A stretch of 64,000 nucleotides of DNA from Microplitis mediator (GCF_029852145.1 NC_079971.1:2746097-2810096), one strand, 5' to 3'. Shown: positions 1-9,808, counted from the stretch's first letter. Notes: a model not told the origin generated them from the sequence alone. Made by a program: numbers and translations.

Positions 1-1
1 A

Positions 2-3000
2 CAAACAAGCCACGAAGAGCAAGAATATAGACTTCGCGTAATAGCTGAAGCCCGTATGGATGTCTCTTCTGATTCTAAAACGGAGAATAGTGAACCTCAA
101 TCCTTAATAGGTAAATTAAATTTTTAAACTGATACCCTATTTCATTAGACCAATATCTATTATTTCCGTAGATTTTGTTAACGCATACCTTAACGCCGAT
201 CATGTAGAAGAATAAATTTTAAAACAAGTAAGCCAAACAGGTATTTTGATTTTTATAGTTAAAGATGTATTTATAATATTTTTACAGGCGATCAACGAGG
301 CGGTGTTTTAACCAGAAGGGCACGTTTGAAAATCCAAGCAGCTAATCAACAAGCACTCTCACAACGTTCTGAAGAGAATAATTTTTGGAGTGTTGAGCCA
401 CCAGGCCAGCGTTTTATTATTGAAAAAGAACACTCTAAACATTTTAAAAAATTCGGCGCAAAAGGGGTGGAGAGCGTTATTCGTATCTTACAACCACCTA
501 CAAATACCAATAAAGTTCAATGGCTTGAAGGTGGTTTGAGAGACATTATAACGCATATTACCTCGAAATGTAGAGGTCATGATTATGTGGGGTTTACAAT
601 CAACAGCGATAAATTCACGTCAGGACCCGTATGGTCTCGTTTTAAGCAAGCTAACGCATATACGCCTGACGATCTAGGCTTATTACTAAGTAACGTAGCA
701 CAAAGTGCCGGTACTATCACAACAGACGATCAATTAGTCATTACAGTCTCTACTGTAGATGGTATTGAAGGCACAGGTCGAAAACTTTTAACGCATCAAT
801 ATATTTACAAAAAATCTATAATTCCTATCAATAATAACGATAATTTATGTTTACCGCGGTCATTAGTAGTTGGTCGGGCCTACGTTGAAAGAGGTGAAAT
901 ACGTACAGGTACGTTACATCGGAAATGGAAATCAATCACCGATAATAGATGTACCCTACAAAAAAAGGAAGCGTTGTCTTTGGTTCATAAAGCGGGTGTT
1001 AAAATTTCTAGTAAGGGTTGTGGTATCGAACACGTCTTTACTTTTCAAAAATATTTTGAGCGGTCGGGTATAGCTATTGTAATTTATGAATTTTTAACTC
1101 TAGGTAAAGGTGACAAACCTATATTTGACGGGCGCGAAACTGTTCAATTAACTTTTGGCTGTATACAACATGTTATATATATATTATACTACGAAGATTC
1201 ACAACATTTTCAACCAATTGTAAATTTAACAGGGGCTATAGGTAGTAAAATGTTTTGTAATTTATGTAATATAGGTTATACAAGGGGTTCAGAACATAGA
1301 TGTTCTAAAAGATGCCCTCGTTGTAAACAAATACCTGTTTGTAATTATGTATGTAAACGCATTTGTACATTATGCAATAGGTGGTTTTCAAATAACAAAT
1401 GTTTTGAAAACCACCTTGTTAAGGGTTCTAGTAATTTACGAGGGAAAAGTAAAGATACCAGCGTCTGTGAAACAGTAAAAATCTGTACTGTATGCTGCCG
1501 TCTAACACGTTTGGGCAGTGCAAATCCTCACGAATGTAATATCGTATTTTGTAGAGTATGTAACAGTAAAAGACCTATTAATCACTATTGTTATATGTCA
1601 CCATTAATGGTAAAAAAGTTACCAAAAGTTGTGTTTTTATTTTATGATTTTGAGACACAGCAGCATAACCTCGTTAAAGGCTCTCGTGATACATATTTTC
1701 ACATTCCTAATTTATGTGTCGTACAAAAAACATGTTCTTATTGTTGTGATGATAAAGATGTTTCAGATATTTGCAATTTTTGTGGTCAACGTGAATTCCT
1801 TTTTGATAAAAATCCTGTTGAAGAACTTATTAAGTTATCATTACAAACTTATAACGGTTTTACAAAAGTAATTTGTATTGCACACAATGCTGGTAGCTTC
1901 GACGGACAGTTTATTTTACGGTGTATGTTAGAACGTAACAAAGCTCGTTTACCTAAATTAATACTAAACGGTACTAAAATTATCGTGATGACTCTGGGGA
2001 ATACTATATTTTTAGATAGCTTAAATTATTTGCACATGCCCTTACGTAACTTACCTAAAACTTTCGGATTTGCTGGAGAAATAGAAAAAGGGTTTTTTCC
2101 ACACTTTTTTAATACACCTGAAAATGTAAATTATATAGGCCCTATGCCTGATATAAAATATTATGCGCCGGATACAATGCTCAACACCGAGCGTGATTGT
2201 TTCGTGGCATGGTATAATGAAAAAAAACAAGCAAATTATATTTTCAATTTCCAACAAGAGTTCAAGTTTTACTGCCAAACAGACGTTACGGTTTTACGCC
2301 GAGCTTGTATGTCGTTTCGGGAATTGTTTATAAAATGCGGTAATGTTTGCCCGTTTGCTGAATGCACCACAATAGCATCAACAGTTTCAAAAATATTTAG
2401 ACGAAATTTTCTTAAGCCTGATACGATAGCTATTTTACCGCCTAATGGGTGTTATAGGTGGCGGTCAACACAATCTATTAAAGCTATTTCATGGCTGATA
2501 TTAAAAGAATACGAACTAGGTTGTCAAATTATCAATGCCGCACGTTGCAAAGAATATCGTTTAGAAGGGGGTATAGCTGTTGACGGTTATTATGTAGATA
2601 GTAAAACTAATGAGCGCATCGTCTTACAGTTTCATGGATGTTTTTGGCATGGATGTTTATCGTGTTATCGGGTGAATCGTGATAAAGAATTAGGTAAAGG
2701 CGATACTATGGATGAGCGATACGAGAATACTTTAGCAACTTCCGAAAAAATCAGTCGTTTAGGTTATAAATTAATAGAAATATGGGAGTGTGAATATGAT
2801 AAACTTTTGTTGAGAGATCCAGAAAAAGCTAGCTTTTTACGGTCACACCCTTTGCTTGATAAACACCCTTTGAATCCTCGTGATGCTTTTTTCGGGGGTC
2901 GCACTGAAAATTTTATACAGTTATACGATGCCGAAGAAGGAGAAAAAATAAAATATGTTGATGTTTGCTCACTTTATCCGTATATTTGTAAGACAGGTAA

Positions 3001-4270
3001 ATTTCCTATAGGTCACCCTAAAATTTTTACGGGTGATGAATGCTTGCAACTTATTAAAGAGAATAAGGATCTATCTGATATCGAGGGTCTTGTAAAATGC
3101 ACAATTTTGGCTCCACGCGACCTTTATCATCCCGTATTACCATGTAAACTTCATAATAGGCTTATCTTTGCCTTGTGTTATACATGCGCTTTATCTTTAA
3201 ATCAACATGATTGTGATCACGATGAGGATAGCCTTAGAGCGTTTACAGGCACATGGGTAGTTGATGAAATACGTAAAGCAATAAGTAAAGGATATATTAT
3301 CATTAAAGTACATGAGATATGGCAGTATGAAATAGCGCAACATAATCCGGAAAAGGGGTCAGAGGGTTTATTTACTGATGATATAAATATGTTTTTGAAA
3401 ATTAAAACAGAATCAAGCGGGTACCCTAAAGATTGTATTACTGAGCAAGAAAAAGATGCTTATATTGCTGAATATGAAAAAGCTGAAGGTGTAAAACTAG
3501 ACAAAGAAAAAATTACGAAAAATGAGGGCTTACGAGCTGTAGCTAAATTGAGTTTGAATTCATTATGGGGAAAATTTGGACAACGGGAAAATTTACCACA
3601 AACTGAAATTATCACTACTAGAGCCCGATTAATGGAGATGTTAACAGATAGTCAGATTGAAATCACGGGGTTTCTACCGGTAAATGATAAAACAATATAT
3701 CTAAATTATATAAATTGCGCGGATAGTGTAACAGCTTCACCTACAACGAATGTTGTTATAGCTGCGTATACAACAGCCCAAGCTCGCCTAAAGTTATATA
3801 GTTATTTAGAAAACTTGGGTGAACGTGTATTATATTGCGATACAGATTCTTGTATTTACATTTCTAAAGATAATCAATACGAACCCCCAACAGGTAAATT
3901 CTTAGGCGATTTAACCGATGAGCTAGAATCTTATGGACCTGGTAGTTATATATCATCATTCGTAACAGGCGGTCCTAAATTTTATGCATACATCGTCCGT
4001 AAAACAGATGACAGTACTAGCGAGGTGTGCAAAGTTAAAGGGATAACGTTAAATTTTGAAAACAGTCAAAAAATCAATTATAATACAATCAGGTCTTTTA
4101 TATTAGGTGATAATACTGAACCTATTATAGTTAAGTTTGACGCTATAAGACGTACGCTTTTTCATGATGTAGTAACGCGTAAAGAATCAAAGACAACAAA
4201 GCTACAATATAAAAAGCGTAGGCTTACTAATGAACATCGGTCTTTACCATTTGGTTATTTAACGTTATAA
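2..4270 (+). CDS. polB: Protein-primed family B DNA polymerase, 5'-partial, two exons (2-110 and 288-4270)
   Basis: Replicative polymerase of the element. Residues are counted from codon 326. A 3'-5' exonuclease domain shows ExoI DFE (D441), ExoII with D526 in NAGSFDGQF, and ExoIII Y649xxxD653. The palm shows motif A DVCSLYP (D879), motif B KLSLNSLWG (K1074) and motif C DTDS (D1172/D1174), with a long TPR1-like insert between A and B. Between exonuclease and palm, about residues 740-830 carry a Vsr-like endonuclease signature (FHGCFWHGC ... WECE). The N-terminal part has an OTU-like D172xxC175 with a later H294, then a Cys/His-rich zinc-binding-like region at about 311-421. The 1314-codon frame has no ATG near its start and begins next to a splice acceptor. 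Exon 1 is in frame, rich in Arg/Glu as is usual for Polinton PolB N-termini, and runs off the left edge. No stop or frameshift is seen. Confidence 0.95.
111..287 (+). other. Predicted spliceosomal intron in polB
   Basis: A donor ATAG|GTAAATT at 110/111 and an acceptor TTTTTACAG ending at 287 bound 177 bp of AT-rich sequence. Removing it joins two open frames in phase 1 (one base plus two bases make a glycine codon). Reading through instead meets stops in the upstream frame at about 125-127 and in the downstream frame at 260-262. Frame conservation plus GT-AG borders is good evidence; no transcript was seen. Confidence 0.8.
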
Positions 4271-4617
4271 GCAATATGATAAAATAATTATAAATATATA
4301 TAGTCTGTTTGAAATTTGATATATTATTTCTATATTAAGTATTATGTATGTATATGTATATGAAAATGTATTAGTTTTGTATATTTTATAAATAAACGTA
4401 TATAAAAATGTGTTGAAGTTTTCGTATACTTTATGAATAAATAAATGTGTGGCATCAGCAGTAAAATATTTTTATAATTTACTTTGTATTGGTAATTATG
4501 GTTCAACCTATATAAGTTTTTAGATCAAAAAATATTTTACTCAGTTGTGTTTCATGATTACTCGTTATTCAGTATTTATAAAGACAATAGTTAAAAGTAT
4601 AATAACTTTATAAAGTA
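4271..4617 (+). promoter_or_regulatory. Intergenic region with poly(A) signals and a TATA/Inr promoter
   Basis: This is the largest gap between genes of the element. AATAAA-type signals at about 4391 and 4437 could end the polB transcript. Further on, TATATAAG (4509-4516) is followed 34 bp later by TCAGT (4541-4545), the arthropod initiator consensus, giving a plausible RNA polymerase II promoter for protein A and perhaps the genes after it. Two words, AGCAGTAAAA (4457-4466) and CAGTTGTGT (4542-4550), recur upstream of the paralogous gene B at 11155 and 11226. Confidence 0.5.
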
Positions 4618-5133
4618 ATGGATATTGTTATTGATGTTCAAGGACTATTTGATAATTATGACAACTTTTGTGTAAAGGAAATTAGTGTGGTTAGTATTGA
4701 CACAGTTATACAGGATCACTGGGTAATAAAATCACCTTTTCCGTATAATAAACTAACAATAGAGGCTAAACGGAAAAATGATTTTATCACGCGTAATGTA
4801 CACGGCATAAAATGGTGTAACGGCTCCGTTATTTTTTCGAAAATCGTGTCTATTTTAACCTGTTACTCTGAAAAAGCGCGGTTTATTTATGTACGTGGAC
4901 AAATCAAAACAAAATATCTCGAGCAGATATTAAAAAGAGAAATAATAAATTTAGAAGAGGATGCTGCTGAATGTCCAAACTTTAATTTTTTAAAAAAAAA
5001 TACTAAAACACAGTGTTCTCTACATCATTCTCTAAAGCAGTGTTGTACAGCTAAAAATTGGAACTGTTCTTTAAATCAAGCTGTAAGTTTACGTAATTGG
5101 ATTATCGAAGAGCGCTCAAAACCCTTCATATAA
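4618..5133 (+). CDS. Unknown Polinton protein A, 171 aa (paralogue of 11243-11968)
   Basis: Function unknown. It aligns along its length with the protein at 11243-11968. Shared features are an N-terminal beta-strand ending in Asp and then Gly (VIDVQG, D6), a Lys-Glu pair (K20 E21), an ITxR...G(I/V)xW block, a Y(V/T)(R/K)G block, and a C-terminal C133-x2-H136-x13-C150 that could bind zinc. The opening D-x-x-G strand and the following KE remind me of RNase H-like or DEDD nuclease folds, but no full catalytic set is visible, so this is only a suspicion. The ATG sits in a TAATGG context after a TATA/Inr pair. The gene ends 44 bp before the ATPase start. Confidence 0.85.
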   Translation: MDIVIDVQGLFDNYDNFCVKEISVVSIDTVIQDHWVIKSPFPYNKLTIEAKRKNDFITRNVHGIKWCNGSVIFSKIVSILTCYSEKARFIYVRGQIKTKYLEQILKREIINLEEDAAECPNFNFLKKNTKTQCSLHHSLKQCCTAKNWNCSLNQAVSLRNWIIEERSKPFI

Positions 5134-5177
5134 ATTTTAAATATCACTACCACAACATCCCAGCCATAATCTGTGTA

Positions 5178-5819
5178 ATGGACCCTTGCTGGAAACATCC
5201 ATGGACTTCAATTATTTGCGGTCCAACCGGTTGTGGCAAAACAGTTTTCGTAAAAAAATTTATGCAATACTTACAACAAATGAGCGATACTAAATTTTCA
5301 AGAATAATATTTTACTATGCTGAGTGGCAACCAACATATAAAGAATATCCTAACTTTGAAAAAATTGAATTTCGTGAAGGTTTACCTAATAATAACGATT
5401 ATAGTTCTGATAATAATGCTAAATTAATTATTATTGATGATCTGATGCGTGAAGCCGGAAATAATACCGTTGTTGATCTTTTTACGAAAGGTAGTCATCA
5501 TAAAAATATTAGTGTAATATTTATTACGCAAAATATATTCCATCAAGGCCGTGGTCAGAGAGATATTTCATTAAATTCAAACTATTTAGTGATTTTTAAA
5601 AATCCTAGAGATCGGTCACAAATACAACATTTAGCACGACAAGTGTGTCCAGAAAATCCTCTTTTTTTGCAAGAAATATATTATGATGCTACAGTTAAAC
5701 CGCACGGCTATCTTCTATTTGATTTGAAACAGGCAACACCTGAAAATTTTCGTTTCCGAACGTGTATTTTTCCTGATGATAAATATCAGATTGTATATGT
5801 TCCTAAAAAAACTAAATAA
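5178..5819 (+). CDS. A32/FtsK-HerA-type genome packaging ATPase, 213 aa
   Basis: Predicted to pump the element's DNA into capsids using ATP. Walker A is GPTGCGKT at residues 15-22, Walker B is LIIIDD with D87/D88, and a glutamine at the end of the next strand (Q118 in FITQN) fits the sensor position of this class. Small size and the Walker A close to the N-terminus are usual for Polinton ATPases. The frame is open upstream to 5097 but only with a TTG and no conserved sequence, so I chose the ATG at 5178 in a TAATGG context. It is followed 15 bp later by the BIR gene, so co-transcription is likely. Confidence 0.92.
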   Translation: MDPCWKHPWTSIICGPTGCGKTVFVKKFMQYLQQMSDTKFSRIIFYYAEWQPTYKEYPNFEKIEFREGLPNNNDYSSDNNAKLIIIDDLMREAGNNTVVDLFTKGSHHKNISVIFITQNIFHQGRGQRDISLNSNYLVIFKNPRDRSQIQHLARQVCPENPLFLQEIYYDATVKPHGYLLFDLKQATPENFRFRTCIFPDDKYQIVYVPKKTK

Positions 5820-5834
5820 GTAATAATTTGTATA

Positions 5835-6209
5835 ATGGCTTTAACTACTCTGTATAACAGCATTGGTTATCGTTCAGAAGCGTTAAGAATACAAAGTTAT
5901 TCGCAATGGCCTGACCCAACGGTATCTCCAGAAAAACTAGCAAATGCCGGTTTCTATTATACGGGAGAAGGTGATAGTGTTAAATGTTTTGAGTGTGGTA
6001 TAGTAATATGTCATTGGCTTCAAACCGACAACCCCGTGAGCGATCATAGGCGCTGGCAATCAAATTGTCGTTTTATTCGCAACGTGCCTTGTGGTAATGT
6101 GCCAAAAGACGTGGATCTCAGTACAGTGTCGCCCGTAGAGCAAAACACATATCGGCCACGTTACGGTGATGAGTTTAGACCTGGAGCCGTACCGTATTCA
6201 AGTGGCTAA
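5835..6209 (+). CDS. Single-BIR inhibitor-of-apoptosis-like protein, 124 aa
   Basis: A type-II-like BIR zinc domain occupies about residues 13-82, with ligands C51, C54, H71 and C78 in the canonical C-x2-C-x16-H-x6-C spacing and the usual R..SY..W entry. BIR proteins of insects and insect viruses bind caspases or IAP antagonists and block cell death. Here there is one BIR, no RING and a short Pro/Arg-rich tail, so it could act as a decoy or a direct inhibitor but not as a RING E3 ligase. It lies between the ATPase and a small structural-type gene, 15 and 42 bp away. It is most simply a host-derived gene captured by the element; survivin-like roles cannot be excluded. Confidence 0.9.
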   Translation: MALTTLYNSIGYRSEALRIQSYSQWPDPTVSPEKLANAGFYYTGEGDSVKCFECGIVICHWLQTDNPVSDHRRWQSNCRFIRNVPCGNVPKDVDLSTVSPVEQNTYRPRYGDEFRPGAVPYSSG

Positions 6210-6251
6210 AGCAATATACACCGTAATATTACAAACAATAGTCGAATCGTA

Positions 6252-6590
6252 ATGGCAAAGAAGTTACCTCTCGGGAAAAAAAAATTAGTTGTATTACAGG
6301 CTATATGCTCTATGCCTAAAGAACAGAGACAAGCGGTTTTACGTAAGGCCGATACTGCGTTAATAAGGTGTATTTGTGAGTGTGCTTTAAACATCTTACA
6401 AGGTACTGTTGATTTGAAACAACAAGAAAAACAAAAATTAAAACGTCACGCGCAAGTTTTGAGAAAATTAGCTTCACCTAACAGTAATCTGCAACAGAAA
6501 AAGAAAATAATTGTTCAAAAAGGTGGTTTTTTACCACTTTTTTTAGCACCTATACTCGGCACCTTATTATCCAATCTTATATCTAATTAA
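6252..6590 (+). CDS. Small basic protein with hydrophobic tail, 112 aa (Polinton virion-type protein)
   Basis: I recognise the type from arthropod Polintons, where a protein of about this length carries a conserved C-terminal motif like QKGGFLP. Residues 1-85 are Lys/Arg/Gln-rich and helical, with a CICECALN segment near the middle. Residues 89-92 are QKGG and are followed by a roughly 20-residue hydrophobic stretch (FLPLFLAPILGTLL) that could insert in or disrupt a membrane. A basic body and hydrophobic tail fit a minor virion component, like some adenovirus core or cement proteins, but homology is not shown. It stops one base before the next gene's ATG. Confidence 0.8.
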   Translation: MAKKLPLGKKKLVVLQAICSMPKEQRQAVLRKADTALIRCICECALNILQGTVDLKQQEKQKLKRHAQVLRKLASPNSNLQQKKKIIVQKGGFLPLFLAPILGTLLSNLISN

Positions 6591-6591
6591 A

Positions 6592-7461
6592 ATGGAGTAT
6601 GCACGTAAAATGGTACTGGTTCCTGAAAAAACAGTTATTACCGCCGATACTGTAACAAGTGCGAGTGAAAATTTAGCGGATGTGTCTACACCGAAAAAGC
6701 AAAGTATACAAACTACAGGAACAACTTTATCGAGGCTGGATAGTGAAATGTATCGGATACTATACTCTGATACATATCCAGACGATCGCGCAAAATGGTC
6801 TGCTTATTCACAAGTGTTAGAAAAGTATTTAAGACTAATAGACGCTGACAAATTTGAACCGATCAGTGAAAATAGTTTATATCATCATAGTAAAAGACCC
6901 CTTATTGAAAAAACCGGTGATAAGGATTTTTCAGCTATTAATAGTACAATTATTGAAAGTGTGCCGTCTAAATTTCAAAATAAAGCGAAATTATTGCTAA
7001 AGAAGTTACAAAAGCTACCTGATGATGTTATATCATGGGATTCTAATGGTTTAGTAACTATCAATAATGAGCCAATAATAGAGTCAAATATTATTGATCT
7101 TATAAATCACGCTATGCGACACAGGAAAAATACCCACGCTATTGGTCAACGTCAGTTTTCCAGGATTCTTCGTACAACACATGTACCTCGTGAATACATA
7201 GGAAATCATAATTTATTTCATTCCCGTGATATATCTGCATCAACCCCAAGGAATTCATTACGACAGTCCTCTAATAATAAAATTACGGAAGAAAGTAGCT
7301 CCAGCATTGAAGATAATATCAACAACACAATATTAAATAAAACTCAGTTACGTTTAGACACGTCTTCTGAATACACACCAGACTCGGATAATCAACACGG
7401 GAAAGGTGTTTCACAATGCAAGAAAATAAAATGGGTGAAGTTCAAATATTTAAAAAATTAG
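6592..7461 (+). CDS. Conserved Polinton protein of unknown function, 289 aa
   Basis: The N-terminal MEYARKMVLVPE and a central block (about residues 125-175; leucine/lysine-rich helix, then a short SW-x-G-x-V strand and IxxSNIxDLI) match a protein type I know from arthropod Polintons next to the integrase. No enzyme motif is visible. The C-terminal third is Ser/Asn-rich and low in structure. A Q-x-G-x-G string (QHGKG, residues 268-272) resembles strings in neighbouring virion proteins that might be protease sites. The last 46 bp overlap the integrase in another frame. Confidence 0.82.
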   Translation: MEYARKMVLVPEKTVITADTVTSASENLADVSTPKKQSIQTTGTTLSRLDSEMYRILYSDTYPDDRAKWSAYSQVLEKYLRLIDADKFEPISENSLYHHSKRPLIEKTGDKDFSAINSTIIESVPSKFQNKAKLLLKKLQKLPDDVISWDSNGLVTINNEPIIESNIIDLINHAMRHRKNTHAIGQRQFSRILRTTHVPREYIGNHNLFHSRDISASTPRNSLRQSSNNKITEESSSSIEDNINNTILNKTQLRLDTSSEYTPDSDNQHGKGVSQCKKIKWVKFKYLKN

Positions 7462-8399
7462 AAAAAACTTACTATAACCCCGCCCATTTTGCTGGTTTTA
7501 TTGGTAGTGTTAATTCTTTAAAAAAGAGTATTGAATCGGATCATACATCGGAATCATTTAAAAAAAGGAGTGTTCAAAAATGGTTGGAAAAACAAGAAAC
7601 TTACAATACACACCGCATGAACAGACACAGGTTTGAAAGAAGATGTTATAATGTGTCAAGAATCGACGATGTGTGGGAGGCCGATTTAATCGATGTTCGC
7701 AATATTTCATCATACAATAATAATATTGGTTATTTATTGGTTGTTATTGATGTACTGAGTAAGTTCGTTTGGGTAGAACCGGTAATTAATAAATCAAATA
7801 TTTGTGTTGTACAAGGTTTTAAAAAAATTTTGAAACGGGCATGTTCACGTAAACCACGATTATTACAGACAGACAGGGGTAAAGAATTTTTGGGTAGCTT
7901 ATTCCAAGAACTTTTAAAAAAACAGAGTATAATATTTAGAACAGTTAGAAACCCTGATGTTAAAGCGGCTGTTGTTGAGCGTTTCAACAGAACTCTTAAA
8001 GAGAGACTATGGCGGTATTTCACACACGCGCGTTCAAAGAGATACGTTGAAGTTCTACAAAAAATTGTTCACAGCTACAATCATGCGAAACATAGTGGCA
8101 TAAAAATGGCTCCATACGAGGTTAACAAAGAAAATGCTGAGGAGGCATTTCATAATTTACAAAAACGGTATGTTAAAAGAGCTGTACGACAACCTAAATA
8201 TAATGCTGGTGAATTGGTACGCATCAGTAAAGCGAAAGCACCGTTCGTGAAAGGATATGAAAGCGGCTGGTCAAAAGAAATTTTTAAGATTGCGTCTGTC
8301 TCTGCATACAGGCAACCTATAGTGTATTTATTAAAAGATTTAAATAACGAGGCGATAGACGGTATTTTTTATACTGAAGAATTATCCCGTGTCCAGTAA
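7416..8399 (+). CDS. Retroviral/Polinton-type integrase (rve), 327 aa
   Basis: Inserts the element's ends into the host genome. The core shows D90 (EADLIDV), D153 (QTDRGKEF) and E188 (VVERFNR) with 34 residues between the last two, a DD34-35E arrangement. An N-terminal YYNPAHFAG segment is typical of Polinton integrases. The C-terminal part (about 260-327) has the SH3-like GELVRISKAK ... YLLKDL ... FYTEEL pattern found in this group. No clear HHCC zinc finger is seen at the N-terminus, and no chromodomain signature. The ATG at 7416 lies inside the preceding gene; a second ATG at 7431 is an alternative. The stop is two bases before the penton gene. Confidence 0.95.
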   Translation: MQENKMGEVQIFKKLEKTYYNPAHFAGFIGSVNSLKKSIESDHTSESFKKRSVQKWLEKQETYNTHRMNRHRFERRCYNVSRIDDVWEADLIDVRNISSYNNNIGYLLVVIDVLSKFVWVEPVINKSNICVVQGFKKILKRACSRKPRLLQTDRGKEFLGSLFQELLKKQSIIFRTVRNPDVKAAVVERFNRTLKERLWRYFTHARSKRYVEVLQKIVHSYNHAKHSGIKMAPYEVNKENAEEAFHNLQKRYVKRAVRQPKYNAGELVRISKAKAPFVKGYESGWSKEIFKIASVSAYRQPIVYLLKDLNNEAIDGIFYTEELSRVQ

Positions 8400-8401
8400 A
8401 A

Positions 8402-9223
8402 ATGGCGAATGTGCGTGATAATTTTTACGTTGTTCTACCTAGTAACAGTAGTATGCTATATTTTCCTGAAAACACAACCACAAGATTTGTTACAAGGTTA
8501 TCACATACTATAACACTACCTGGTGAATGGGAAGTTGGTTTAACAGAAATGCAAACACCTATGACTTTTCTTCATATTACACAGGATAATGAAGACAGTT
8601 ATTTAGGTATAATTAATTATATAAGTCCTACAGAGGAAAGACTTCCCGAAGATTGGGAATCCAAAGTAATTTTAGGTAATGCACCTTATGGCGTGTATAA
8701 ATCTATCGAAGCATTATTAGAGGCTATTCATAAACAAAAAGAGTTCTCTGATCATATCAAATTCGAATACGATTCAAGTGGATATATTACGGCGTATAAA
8801 GTATGTACAGGTGAGGATGTAGTACACGGTCTAGAAATTAGTGAGAGGCTGCAGGTTATTTTAGGGTTCAATCCACAAGACTCGTCGCCAAAAATAGTAG
8901 AAAAAAATAAACCATACAGAGCCACCAAACCTGCTACTCTGAGTGCTGCATTACCAGGTACTATTTACGTATATTCGGATATTTGTGAAAATTATATAAC
9001 CGGTGACGTTCAGACACCGCTGCTAAGACCAGTACCTCTTGATATTGACCATTACAATTACGGCAGCGTAAAAATAAGCAATTTCTCACCACCCCGCTAT
9101 ATACCCGTTTCACGCACACAATTTACAACGATTGAAATTGATCTGAGAAACGAATTTGGTAAACCTATACCATTTGAAAGTGGGACATCGTCAGTAACGT
9201 TACACTTCCGCAGAGTTAGTTAA
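8402..9223 (+). CDS. Minor capsid (penton-like) protein, 273 aa
   Basis: The opening block, in which TTTRFVTRLSHTITLPGEWEVGL is recognisable as overlapping short pieces (TRFVTRLSHTITL, GEWEVGLTEM), is characteristic of the Polinton minor capsid protein predicted to form a single jelly-roll penton at the vertices. The sequence is beta-rich throughout and ends in a strand VTLHFRRVS. Its place immediately before the core-like and major capsid genes fits a virion module. The start ATG has an AAATGG context. Confidence 0.82.
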   Translation: MANVRDNFYVVLPSNSSMLYFPENTTTRFVTRLSHTITLPGEWEVGLTEMQTPMTFLHITQDNEDSYLGIINYISPTEERLPEDWESKVILGNAPYGVYKSIEALLEAIHKQKEFSDHIKFEYDSSGYITAYKVCTGEDVVHGLEISERLQVILGFNPQDSSPKIVEKNKPYRATKPATLSAALPGTIYVYSDICENYITGDVQTPLLRPVPLDIDHYNYGSVKISNFSPPRYIPVSRTQFTTIEIDLRNEFGKPIPFESGTSSVTLHFRRVS

Positions 9224-9232
9224 CCTAAAATA

Positions 9233-9799
9233 ATGACGCATTACGAGCTGATACAATACGGGTGTGGTAGCCGTGACTACGATAGTATTCATCAGTTTTA
9301 TATAGGCACACCTTATCAAAAAGGTCATGGTATTGGTAGTTTTCTTGGTGGGCTGTTTAGGAAAGTACTACCGTTTTTAAAAAGTGGTGCCAAAGCTGTG
9401 GGGAAAGAGGCTGCGCGGTCGGGTGTGAACATAGCTTACGATATTTTAAATCATGACGTACCTATTAAAGAATCTTTTCAAACACGTGTCCGTGAATCGG
9501 GTAATAATTTAAAACGCAAAGCTCAGCAAAAACTTGATAGCCTTATGACAGGATCGGGGTATGTGCCGAACCAGTTGCTAAATAGCGGCAGTATAGACTT
9601 GTTACCAGTTAAAAGAGGTCGTGTAGTGAAAAAGAAACGTAGTAAAAAAGGTTCTAAACCGCAGTTAAAAAATAATAAGAAGAGAAAATCTCACAAGAAA
9701 GCAACCCTGAAGAAGAAGACGGGACAGAAGAAAAAACGGAAAAACACGGTCAAGAATACTAAAACAAAACAACGTAGTGTGTATGATATATTTCAATAA
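9233..9799 (+). CDS. Basic core-like virion protein with amphipathic N-terminal segment, 188 aa
   Basis: Three parts are visible. Residues 29-60 hold QKGHG followed by a Gly/hydrophobic amphipathic stretch (GIGSFLGGLFRKVLPFL), resembling membrane-active segments of adenovirus pVI or other adenovirus-like minor proteins. Residues 60-110 are helical. Residues 125-188 are an extremely Lys/Arg-rich tail suited to DNA binding. MTGSG at 105-109 fits the adenovirus protease consensus (M/I/L)-x-G-x|G, so the tail may be freed by the element's own protease. Role in packing DNA or in entry is inferred from composition and position only. Confidence 0.78.
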   Translation: MTHYELIQYGCGSRDYDSIHQFYIGTPYQKGHGIGSFLGGLFRKVLPFLKSGAKAVGKEAARSGVNIAYDILNHDVPIKESFQTRVRESGNNLKRKAQQKLDSLMTGSGYVPNQLLNSGSIDLLPVKRGRVVKKKRSKKGSKPQLKNNKKRKSHKKATLKKKTGQKKKRKNTVKNTKTKQRSVYDIFQ

Positions 9800-9808
9800 C
9801 TGTTTATA

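Noticed and set aside
5097..5177. Longer ATPase start at 5097
   Set aside because: It would begin with TTG and adds 27 residues that overlap gene A and are unlike the family; the ATG at 5178 fits better.
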